Of a stretch of 13,815 nt of DNA, positions 7,248 to 13,414 are shown in pieces. The first letter of the stretch is position 1, and every line of letters begins with the position of its first letter. The translations under genes and the position numbers were made by a program. This stretch comes from Anaerolineaceae bacterium UBA6105. Its GTDB lineage: Bacteria > Chloroflexota > Anaerolineae > Anaerolineales > Anaerolineaceae. Under the pieces are notes generated by a model. It made no database searches, was not told where the DNA came from, and saw only the letters and a list, made by a program, of their open reading frames with translations. The stretch spans positions 1-13,815 of the forward strand of contig DIWN01000035.1 in the NCBI GenBank assembly GCA_002423495.1. Reading direction: 5' to 3'.

Positions 7248-9122
7248 TTAGCGGTCGCCAATATCTGTGCCTGGACCATAATTATACCCATCAGGCCAGG
7301 GAACATAGGTGGTATGAATATAGTCGGTGAAATAAAGCGATCCGTCTCTGTAGACGTCCCGTTGCACGGAAACAGTCGCGCCATTGACCGCCCAGTCCAC
7401 CTGCTTGATCGTACCGGTTGGCAGAGTGGGATCCTCGCGATAGACCGGTTCGGGGGGCGGCGTTACGTTGGTGACACCGGTGGTGTACCACTCCACGCTG
7501 CGTCCATCACTGGTGGAATAGAACTTCCAGGTAAGTGAAGAGTTGCCGACGTAGGTTTCCATCAGGATCCAATAGGGCGTGTCGTTGCGGAACTTGAAAT
7601 CCACAATAGGCACATAGACAGTCGCGTCCAGACCCGCCAGGTTGGTATCCACCCAGCCATTGGCATTCTGCTCATAATAGCTTACGCGATAAGCATGCGG
7701 ATAACGCTCCACGATCGGGAACCCGGCAAAGAATGCGGTTCGGAAGAGCGTGGTGCTCACCTGGCAGACGCCGCCGCCCACTCCCCGGACTGACTGATCA
7801 CCAACAATGATGATGGCTTCGGCGTAGCCGTTTTCCAGGCTGATATCGGTCAGATATTTAGCCATCGAGAAAACCTCACCAGGCGCGACGAATACGCCAT
7901 GAAAACTGGCTGAGGCAGTACGAATATTCTGAAGGCGATCCGCCGACGAGCCAAAGAAGTAAGAATGTCCTTCATAAATAAGTTCGGTGATGCCCAGGCT
8001 GGCAGCCGTTGTATCATCTTTCACCGCCGGATCGACATCTTGCATGACCAGTGTAGCCTCGTGTTGTCCCGCCTGGAGTTGATCAATTATTTGGTCCACA
8101 CTCCGTTCAAGGTCAAGGCCTTTACCGATAACGGCATTCTGGATGACCTCAATTTCTCTGCGATCGTCATTAAAAATCATGCGTGCGTTCACCGGCTCCA
8201 CCCGCAAAGAGGGTGCAATGCTGCCAAGGTAATTTAGGAGAGACTGGCGATTGAGACTGAGTTGATAACCGGCAATGCCGTCGTTGGTGCTGCGTTCGAG
8301 CTGAAGCAGGCTTGCCAGATCCTGTGCCTTGATCACCCAGGGTCCTGCCCCAAAATTTGGGTCAGCAGGTTGGATGGTGAAATCCTGGCTGAGAATTTTT
8401 TCTGCCAGATCAGCGGTAGCCCGAACATCCATGATCACGGGAACAGTTTCCTCAATAACCAGTGGGATCGTGCCGCTTATTTGCGTCAGAAAATAGGGTT
8501 CCAGCTTTTTGAGCGTGGCAGGAATGTCAACCCTGCGCCCCACCTGACCCGCGCTGACCTGCACTTGTGTGCCCTCCAGGGTGATGGCTGCTTCAATCTT
8601 GGGCTGGTCAATTTGCCTGGCAATTTCCTGCAACACGGCATGCGCTTCGCGCTGGTCATAGACCACGCTTGGGTCAATATTTACGCCTGACCTCATGGCC
8701 AGCAATTGACCGCTCAGGTCAGCCAGCAAACCCTGCCCCCGACCCACCATGTAGGCCTGTTCCACAGCACCAATCGGCTCAAAGGTGTAGCCCAATTGAG
8801 CGGGATTGAAAGCCCAGCGGGAATCTCCATCGCTGAAGAAGATCTGTCCTTGTTTGGGGTAAGTAAGGCTGGCATTAAGTTTCACTACAGCCTGGCCAAC
8901 CGTCAAACCAGAAAGATCCGTGCCGTTGACGGACACACCCGGAAAGATGACGTTTTCGTGTTTGGCTTCAAATCCAAACACGATCGCAAAGAGAGCTGCC
9001 AGTGCCAGGAGAATGCCAAAAATAAAAACAAAGCTAATTTGTTTATTTATGTGCACCCGTTTGGTGGAGATAGCAGGCAAGGGTGCTACCGGAATTGGAG
9101 TGGTATCTTCTTTCATCATCAT
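7248..9122 (-). CDS. VanW family protein with peptidoglycan-binding domains
   Basis: 624 residues. A cytoplasmic N-terminus (1-28) is followed by one membrane helix (about 29-50), two regions resembling the PG_binding_4 repeat (about 90-210 and 245-365), and a VanW domain (about 395-525). The VanW hallmark is clear: RGVGGGVCQVSTTLFRTA (446-463), then VERYPHAYRVSYY (471-483). A C-terminal tail (about 565-610, VQRDVYRDGSLYF) looks G5-like. The protein is probably anchored in the membrane with its bulk outside, bound to peptidoglycan. VanW was named from a vancomycin resistance cluster, but its biochemical role is unsettled, and no vanA/H/X genes are nearby. Three consecutive ATGs start the gene and no ribosome site precedes them. 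A TATAAT ends 5 nt before the first, suggesting a leaderless message. It heads the VanW/Trm112/LCP cluster. Confidence 0.92.
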   Translation of the reverse strand: MMMKEDTTPIPVAPLPAISTKRVHINKQISFVFIFGILLALAALFAIVFGFEAKHENVIFPGVSVNGTDLSGLTVGQAVVKLNASLTYPKQGQIFFSDGDSRWAFNPAQLGYTFEPIGAVEQAYMVGRGQGLLADLSGQLLAMRSGVNIDPSVVYDQREAHAVLQEIARQIDQPKIEAAITLEGTQVQVSAGQVGRRVDIPATLKKLEPYFLTQISGTIPLVIEETVPVIMDVRATADLAEKILSQDFTIQPADPNFGAGPWVIKAQDLASLLQLERSTNDGIAGYQLSLNRQSLLNYLGSIAPSLRVEPVNARMIFNDDRREIEVIQNAVIGKGLDLERSVDQIIDQLQAGQHEATLVMQDVDPAVKDDTTAASLGITELIYEGHSYFFGSSADRLQNIRTASASFHGVFVAPGEVFSMAKYLTDISLENGYAEAIIIVGDQSVRGVGGGVCQVSTTLFRTAFFAGFPIVERYPHAYRVSYYEQNANGWVDTNLAGLDATVYVPIVDFKFRNDTPYWILMETYVGNSSLTWKFYSTSDGRSVEWYTTGVTNVTPPPEPVYREDPTLPTGTIKQVDWAVNGATVSVQRDVYRDGSLYFTDYIHTTYVPWPDGYNYGPGTDIGDR

Positions 9123-9127
9123 CCCAG

Positions 9128-9157
9128 ATTATAGTTTAGGCGGTTGAGGTTAATCAA
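9128..9157 (-). promoter_or_regulatory. Promoter of the VanW gene, apparently leaderless
   Basis: On the minus strand TTGATT (9157-9152) and TATAAT (9133-9128) are separated by 18 nt. The -10 box ends only 5 nt before the first ATG (9122), so transcription would start at or within the ATG triplet run. An inverted repeat, GGTTGA (9142-9147) and TCAACC (9154-9159), overlaps the -35 and could be an operator. Confidence 0.6.
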
Positions 9158-9295
9158 CCTGAGGCTGCAAGCTTTGCGCTGCAGGTTTTATTCCTGTTTA
9201 TCAGACGCTGAAATCAGAATTTGGTTCCCTTTCATATTTCTTTGTAGAATTTACGCGTGCAAAGCCGGGTTCACAACGATAATTCAAAACTAAAA

Positions 9296-9301
9296 TATAA
9301 T
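9296..9301 (+). promoter_or_regulatory. Candidate -10 box for the LysM gene
   Basis: TATAAT lies 34 nt before the ATG at 9336. TTCACA at 9270-9275 is the nearest -35-like hexamer, but the 20-nt spacing is long. No strong ribosome site is seen before the ATG; only GAAGAAG at 9315-9321 resembles one, and it is distant. Confidence 0.35.
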
Positions 9302-9335
9302 AAATTAGAAGTCAGAAGAAGTCGCAACAAATCTC

Positions 9336-9932
9336 ATGAATAAAAACACTCTCAAGCAAACCCTGCCGGCAATCCTTTGCCTCTGCCTGCTATTTTGCTT
9401 TCTCAGCCCCGTCTTTGCCAGCAACAAGCCGCAGGAAGCAACCCCCGAGGTGCAGCAGCAGCCCACCGCCAACCCTACTCTGCCGGTTGAGCTTTACTCC
9501 CAAACTGCCACGCCCGGCCTGGATGGCGGCATTCGCCACACCGTGCTCGACGGGCAATTCCTGATCACCATCGCAGAGATGTACGGCATCACACTCAACG
9601 AGCTGCTGACAAAAAATAACCTCACATATGAATCCCTCATCCAACCTGGAGATATCCTGATCATCCGTGAGGGCGGGGATATTAACCTTGGTCAACCCAC
9701 CGGCACACCAGACGCGCCGGCGCAAATGCTGACTCCTGTACCCAGCCAATCCCCCACCCCCACGCTCGCCCTGGTCCTGGCTGAGCTCACGCCAGAGCCT
9801 GAGCCAATGGAGGACCCGGGGGCCTTCACTCGCGTCATGAACAGCGATGCTAAATTTTTGGCATTAGGGGTGTTGGGTTTGGTAATTTTTGGGGTCGTCC
9901 TGCTAATCATCAGCTCACGGCGCATCCAGTAG
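9336..9932 (+). CDS. LysM domain protein with signal peptide and C-terminal membrane anchor
   Basis: 198 residues. Residues 1-29 form a signal peptide: a basic start, a Leu/Cys-rich core, then a likely cut after VFA. A low-complexity Gln/Pro/Thr stretch follows. A single LysM domain (about 67-111) begins RHTVLDGQFLITIAEMYGIT and ends LIQPGDILII. A long Pro/Thr spacer (about 115-162) leads to one membrane helix (about 172-193) and a short positive tail, SSRRIQ. The expected topology is an extracellular LysM domain binding peptidoglycan or another N-acetylglucosamine polymer, held to the membrane by the C-terminal helix. It is divergent from the VanW gene, and its stop is only 5 bp from the converging galactokinase stop, with no terminator between. 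The specific role is unknown. Confidence 0.85.
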   Translation: MNKNTLKQTLPAILCLCLLFCFLSPVFASNKPQEATPEVQQQPTANPTLPVELYSQTATPGLDGGIRHTVLDGQFLITIAEMYGITLNELLTKNNLTYESLIQPGDILIIREGGDINLGQPTGTPDAPAQMLTPVPSQSPTPTLALVLAELTPEPEPMEDPGAFTRVMNSDAKFLALGVLGLVIFGVVLLIISSRRIQ

Positions 9933-9937
9933 TCATT

Positions 9938-11359
9938 TCAAACCACGACATGCACGCCATCCACAGCCTGGCAAACCGCAATCAGTGTTTCCCGTCCGCT
10001 TTTTTCCAAAACCTCAGCCTTTAACCAGGTTACAAAATCATCCAGACCATCCCGGTCCAACAGGTTGACCGTGCAGCCGCCAAAACCGGCGCCTGTCAGG
10101 CGCGCGCCATAACACGCCGGATGGCTGGCAGCCAATTCCACCAATAAATCTAACTCAGGGCAGCTGACGCCATACAAATCGCGCAGTGAGGCGTGGGTCT
10201 CATTCATCAAATTGCCAAAGCCAGCGCTATCACCTTCCGTCAGGCAGGCAATCGCGCGCTCGACGCGCGCCATTTCCCCCACAACATGCAAAGCCCGCCG
10301 CCCGACCCGCTCAGGCAGCTCGGGCAGATGGGCCTGCAAGAACTCCGGAGTGACATCCCTCAGTGAAGTCAGATCGCTGCACCAGGTTCGCAGGCGTTCA
10401 ACAGCCTCCTGGCAATCCGCACGCAATGAATTGTAGGCAGAGCTGGTCAGGCTGCGCCGGACGCCGCTATCAGCAATCACAACGGCTGCGTTTTCCGGCA
10501 GAGGCAGGGTATGCCATGCGAGACTGCGCGTGTCCAGTGCCAGGGCGTGTCCCGCTACCCCGAAAGCGCATGCGAATTGATCCATCAACCCGGATTTCAG
10601 TCCCACGTAATCGTTTTCAGCTTTCTGGCAGAGTTTGACCAATTCGAGTTTGGGGATATCCCACTCCCCGGCAGTTTGCCAGGCAAGGGCAAAGCCCATC
10701 TGAACCGCGGCGGAGGAGCTCAAGCCCGCACCGATTGGGATTTCTGAGCTGTATCGCACCACCATCCCCTTCACGGGAAGCCCGGCTTCTTGCAAAGCCC
10801 AGGCGACCCCGGCAGGATAGAGCGCGAAGGCAGGCAGCGGCTGACCGTCAAGGTCCGTTTTGTCCGCCAGGTTTCTCAGCGAGAATGCCGTCTCTGCGTT
10901 CAGGTCAGCAGCCTGCAGGCGCACCACGGGCTCATCCAGCACAGTCACCCTCAGCGTCACATAGCGATCAATCGCCGCGGGGAGAACCACGCCGTCGTTG
11001 TAATCCACATGCTCTCCCAAGAGATTGACTCTCGCCGGAGAGTGAATCACAAAATTCTTTGGGTCCACGCTTTTGTTTCGCAGGTTCGCCAGCAATTCAG
11101 GCAATTTATTGCGCGAAGGATCCGCTACTAAAGCCTCTTTCTTGGGGTGTTTGTATTGCTTGATGCGTATTTCGCGCTTGAGTGCCGCGCTGTGGTCAGG
11201 CAGTTCTTCCACGTAGACCAGCCTGCAAGGGCCGTTCATGCGCGTGTATTTTGCCCCCGATCCAGCATTATGCTGCTTTAGACGCCGGAATGGGTCAGTG
11301 CTCCAGCCTGTGTAGTACCTTCCGTTAGCGCACTCAAGCATGTAGCAATAGTAGGGCAT
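9938..11359 (-). CDS. galK: Fusion of GIY-YIG nuclease-like domain and galactokinase
   Basis: 473 residues in one unbroken frame. Residues 1-82 are a complete single-domain GIY-YIG protein of the YhbQ/UPF0213 kind: YYCYMLEC, YYTGWSTD, R26, HNAGSGAKYTR (30-40) and E63 in LKREIRIK. Residues about 100-473 are a complete GHMP galactokinase: R110 with NLLGEHVDYN (112-121), ATP loop PIGAGLSSSAA (208-218), catalytic D260 in GLMDQF, and LTGAGFGGCTV (421-431). The kinase phosphorylates galactose at C1 in the Leloir pathway. The start has AAGG 6 nt upstream, overlapping the M50 stop codon. No ribosome-site-backed internal start was found before the kinase; GTG at residue 98 is possible but unsupported. 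The protein is therefore either a true fusion or the product of a lost stop codon. It is co-transcribed with the M50 protease (8-nt gap). Confidence 0.9.
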   Translation of the reverse strand: MPYYCYMLECANGRYYTGWSTDPFRRLKQHNAGSGAKYTRMNGPCRLVYVEELPDHSAALKREIRIKQYKHPKKEALVADPSRNKLPELLANLRNKSVDPKNFVIHSPARVNLLGEHVDYNDGVVLPAAIDRYVTLRVTVLDEPVVRLQAADLNAETAFSLRNLADKTDLDGQPLPAFALYPAGVAWALQEAGLPVKGMVVRYSSEIPIGAGLSSSAAVQMGFALAWQTAGEWDIPKLELVKLCQKAENDYVGLKSGLMDQFACAFGVAGHALALDTRSLAWHTLPLPENAAVVIADSGVRRSLTSSAYNSLRADCQEAVERLRTWCSDLTSLRDVTPEFLQAHLPELPERVGRRALHVVGEMARVERAIACLTEGDSAGFGNLMNETHASLRDLYGVSCPELDLLVELAASHPACYGARLTGAGFGGCTVNLLDRDGLDDFVTWLKAEVLEKSGRETLIAVCQAVDGVHVVV

Positions 11360-11367
11360 GGGGTACC

Positions 11368-12009
11368 TTAGCGGTTAATCAGGAAGCGGGCAATTGCCAT
11401 GACTGGTTCGTGAACAAGCTTGCCGATCAGGTCAAATCCCATGCGCGGCCCAACAAATATCAACAAAAGCAGGATCATGGGGCTATAGCGCCGGATGCCG
11501 TCAAGAGCCGGCTGCCATGACCGGGGCAAAAAGAAAGAGAGCACCTTCTCGCCATCCAATGGCGCTAATGGCAGTAAGTTAAAAATGAAAAGCGTGATGT
11601 TTATCAGAACAAAGGTCAGTAGAAAAAATCCTAGGGAAGGGAAAATGGCTCCGGAGGGCTGCGTGATATCCACCAAGCTGAAGCGCAGTGGCATCGCAGC
11701 CGCAAGCGCCATCAGTAAATTGCTCAGAGGTCCTGCCAGGGAGACCCACATGACACCCGCGGGATTATTGCGGCGGATTATCGCAGGGTTGATCGGCACG
11801 GGCTTTGCCCAACCAAAACCAACAAGGATCAGCATCAACGTACCAACCGGGTCCAGATGGCTGAGCGGGTTGAGCGTCAGCCGTCCTGCATCCATGGCGG
11901 TGTAGTCGCCAAATTGGGTAGCCGCCCATGCATGGGCATATTCGTGCAGAGTGAAGGCGATTACCAATGTAATCACTCTGGCAATGATGGTAGGTGGGTC
12001 AAAACTCAT
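11368..12009 (-). CDS. Site-2 protease-like M50 family membrane metalloprotease
   Basis: 213 residues, a compact M50 protein with about five or six hydrophobic helices. The zinc site HEYAH (22-26, H22/E23/H26) lies in the first helix. SLAGPLSNLLMA (90-101) forms the next conserved segment. NLLPLAPLDG (144-153) supplies the third zinc ligand D152. There are no PDZ or CBS domains, so it belongs to the minimal S2P group. S2P enzymes cut membrane-embedded substrates such as anti-sigma factors; the target here is unknown. The start ATG is backed by GGAG 5 nt upstream. The gene is driven by one half of a divergent palindromic promoter and precedes the galactokinase fusion by 8 nt. The shared transcript probably has no functional meaning for galactose use. 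Confidence 0.92.
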   Translation of the reverse strand: MSFDPPTIIARVITLVIAFTLHEYAHAWAATQFGDYTAMDAGRLTLNPLSHLDPVGTLMLILVGFGWAKPVPINPAIIRRNNPAGVMWVSLAGPLSNLLMALAAAMPLRFSLVDITQPSGAIFPSLGFFLLTFVLINITLFIFNLLPLAPLDGEKVLSFFLPRSWQPALDGIRRYSPMILLLLIFVGPRMGFDLIGKLVHEPVMAIARFLINR

Positions 12010-12050
12010 GTGTGCTCCAAAATCCCGAGGGGTACCCTTTAGCGATGGCG

Positions 12051-12078
12051 GGATTATAACATGTCAGTGTTATAATCC
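12051..12078. promoter_or_regulatory. Palindromic divergent promoter between M50 and DUF951 genes
   Basis: Perfect 11-bp inverted arms (12051-12061 and 12068-12078) enclose TGTCAG. Each arm holds an extended -10 box TGTTATAAT reading outwards: plus strand 12068-12076 towards DUF951, minus strand 12061-12053 towards the protease. Neither has a good -35 at 17 nt, and each -35 zone overlaps the other's -10, so the two promoters should exclude each other. The same palindrome could be an operator for a dimeric regulator. Confidence 0.6.
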
Positions 12079-12082
12079 AGTT

Positions 12083-12292
12083 ATGCTACCTGAAATGCAA
12101 GTTGGAGATAAAGTAACGCTGCGCAAGAAGCACCCCTGTGGTGGGTTCGAGTGGGAAGTGGTGCGGCTTGGAGCAGATATTGGGCTGGTTTGCCAAACCT
12201 GCAATCACCGCGTCCTGATCAGCCGGCGCGAGCTGAGACGTCGCCTGAAAAAGCACTTTCCAAAAGTTGAAGTAAGCGATAGCGACTCCTGA
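12083..12292 (+). CDS. DUF951 family protein
   Basis: 69 residues from ATG 12083. The family signature is clear: VGDKVTLRKKHPCGGFEWEV (7-26), then VRLGADIGLVCQTCNHRVLI with a CQTC pair, and a basic tail RRELRRRLKK. The HPCG and CxxC cysteines may bind a metal. DUF951 proteins are short, widespread in Firmicutes and Chloroflexota, and of unknown function; in some genomes they lie near translation or GTPase genes. The frame is open upstream as far as 11951, but that part overlaps the divergent promoter and is not conserved, so ATG 12083 is preferred (ATG 12095 is a second choice). No ribosome site is present. TATAAT ends 6 nt before the ATG, which points to a leaderless message. Confidence 0.88.
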   Translation: MLPEMQVGDKVTLRKKHPCGGFEWEVVRLGADIGLVCQTCNHRVLISRRELRRRLKKHFPKVEVSDSDS

Positions 12293-12335
12293 CAATTTCA
12301 TTAACTCTCGTTAATTAATTACAAGCAGATCGTTT

Positions 12336-12469
12336 CCCGTCATCGCGAGGGAGCGAAGCGACCGCGGCGATCTACCTGTCGTCTTCTATCATTAACCATT
12401 AGTCGTAGGGCGCGCTTGAGAGCACCTTGGGTATTGTGGCAGATAAGCGTATCGTGCCCTCAATCCGCC
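12336..12469 (+). repeat. 134-bp direct repeat, copy 1
   Basis: It matches 12603-12736 at a constant offset of 267 with four substitutions (12362, 12378, 12421, 12432) and no gaps, about 97% identity. Its left part (CGTCATCGCGAGGGAGCGAA and on) is of the short dispersed repeat type with GAGCGAAGCGA seen in many bacterial genomes. ATCGC (12342-12346) can pair with GCGAT (12367-12371). The left flank AGATCG (12328-12333) extends this pairing in copy 1 only. Confidence 0.95.
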
Positions 12470-12501
12470 ATGTGAATGATCGATGACGTGATGGCGGATT
12501 G
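12461..12501. repeat. 11-bp inverted repeat at the right edge of copy 1
   Basis: CAATCCGCCAT (12461-12471) and ATGGCGGATTG (12491-12501) are perfect complements around a 19-nt loop. The left arm lies mostly in the 134-bp repeat and the right arm in the spacer between copies. After copy 2 a decayed version remains: TCCGCC (12731-12736) and GGCGGA (12783-12788). Confidence 0.8.
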
Positions 12502-12549
12502 GAAGCACATCAAGTCCCTTGCATAATGATTTATCTTGTGCTTCCAATC
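12497..12549. repeat. 13-bp inverted repeat between the two copies
   Basis: GATTGGAAGCACA (12497-12509) and TGTGCTTCCAATC (12537-12549) are perfect complements with a 27-nt loop. The left arm overlaps the right arm of the preceding inverted repeat by five bases (GATTG), so the two hairpins compete. Confidence 0.85.
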
Positions 12550-12602
12550 TCGCCCTACCCGCACCGAACAAAATGTGACCCAATTGTAAGGCAAACCTTC
12601 TC

Positions 12603-12736
12603 CCCGTCATCGCGAGGGAGCGAAGCGAACGCGGCGATCTACCTATCGTCTTCTATCATTAACCATTAGTCGTAGGGCGCGCTTGAGGGCACCTTGGGCA
12701 TTGTGGCAGATAAGCGTATCGTGCCCTCAATCCGCC
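12603..12736 (+). repeat. 134-bp direct repeat, copy 2
   Basis: Second copy, separated from copy 1 by 133 bp of different sequence, nearly the same length as the repeat itself. It contains a perfect 10-bp inverted repeat, TTGAGGGCAC (12683-12692) and GTGCCCTCAA (12721-12730); in copy 1 one mismatch (A12421) breaks this stem. Confidence 0.95.
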
Positions 12737-12894
12737 GAAAACGGTATTCCAGGTGGTTATTGCCAGTGACTATTAGCATGATGGCGGAGGATTCAACTTA
12801 GCAATAAGCCGCTCTTTTTTGTAATTTTGGATCCATTGATCCTTGAACCGCCGGTGAAATGCATAATTTCTCAAATTTTCGCTCAATGCTAAGG

Positions 12895-12900
12895 TATAAT
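12895..12900 (+). promoter_or_regulatory. -10 box for tsaE, near-leaderless
   Basis: TATAAT lies 11 nt before the tsaE ATG at 12912, so transcription would begin about 4-5 nt before the start codon, leaving no room for a ribosome site. No clear -35 hexamer is present at 16-18 nt spacing. Confidence 0.5.
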
Positions 12901-12911
12901 CTTTTGTTAAG

Positions 12912-13412
12912 ATGCCAATACTTCCACCGCATGCTTTTGAAGTCTTTTCGCATAGCCCTGAGCAAACCCGCCGGGTAGGCATTCGTCTTGGCAGCTTGCT
13001 CCAGGTTGGCGACATCGTTTGCCTCGAGGGCGACCTTGGTTCTGGTAAGACGACCCTGGTGCAGGGCATCACCCAGGGCTGGGGGTCTCCCAGCAAAGTC
13101 ACCAGCCCCACATATGTGATCGTCAACGAATATCCGCGTCCGGATGGCAATACGCTTTTCCATTGCGATGCTTACCGCCTGCAGCCCGACAACCCCCTCG
13201 ACAGTGCCATTCTCGACCTGGACCGTGTGCTTGAGAGTGGGATACTGGTAATGGAATGGGCTGAACGCATGAAAACCAGCCTGCCTGAAGAAAACCTTTG
13301 GATCCAGATGGACTGGATCAATGATGACCAACGCCATCTGATCCTCATCCCGCATGGACGCCGCTACGAATCCATTCTCAAAAAGCTGCAGCAAGCCTTG
13401 TTTGGAGGGTAA
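12912..13412 (+). CDS. tsaE: tRNA t6A37 biosynthesis ATPase TsaE
   Basis: 166 residues, the usual length for TsaE. Motifs in order: Walker A GDLGSGKTT (40-48), SPTYVIVNEY (65-74), FHCDAYRL (83-90) and VMEWAERM (113-120). TsaE is the cytosolic P-loop ATPase that works with TsaB and TsaD to transfer threonylcarbamoyl-AMP onto A37 of ANN-decoding tRNAs. ATP hydrolysis by TsaE is thought to reset the TsaBD complex. The ATG has no ribosome site, and a TATAAT lies 11 nt upstream, so the message looks nearly leaderless. It is followed after 2 nt by tsaB, forming the common tsaE-tsaB operon. The family call is firm. Confidence 0.95.
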   Translation: MPILPPHAFEVFSHSPEQTRRVGIRLGSLLQVGDIVCLEGDLGSGKTTLVQGITQGWGSPSKVTSPTYVIVNEYPRPDGNTLFHCDAYRLQPDNPLDSAILDLDRVLESGILVMEWAERMKTSLPEENLWIQMDWINDDQRHLILIPHGRRYESILKKLQQALFGG

Positions 13413-13414
13413 TT

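Larger units (their letters stand above)
12293..12911. other. Gene-free region with composite repeats
   Basis: About 620 bp between DUF951 and tsaE hold no convincing gene on either strand. The minus-strand open frames here run through the repeats or antisense to tsaE and have no family resemblance. The content is two copies of a 134-bp direct repeat, three sizeable inverted repeats, an AT-rich stretch (12300-12325) and the tsaE promoter at the right end. Confidence 0.8.

Noticed and set aside
7248..9122. Vancomycin resistance locus
   Set aside because: A VanW domain alone is common in bacteria that are not resistant, and no vanR/S/H/A/X-like genes are present.
9156..9187. Hairpin AACCTG/CAGGTT as riboswitch or terminator
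   Set aside because: The stem is short and interrupted, there is no gene it could terminate, and no known riboswitch motif is visible.
11951..12292. Longer DUF951 protein starting at 11951
   Set aside because: The extra 44 residues are antisense to the protease start and cross the divergent promoter palindrome. The family begins around MLPEMQVGD.
12392..12610. Minus-strand open frame across the repeat region
   Set aside because: Its sequence consists of the direct repeat and hairpin arms, so the frame is incidental.
12336..12736. CRISPR array
   Set aside because: There are only two copies, each 134 bp with internal hairpins and a spacer full of inverted repeats, and no cas genes nearby.
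12798..13394. 198-residue minus-strand open frame
   Set aside because: It is antisense to tsaE, whose motifs are unmistakable, and its translation matches no family I recognise.
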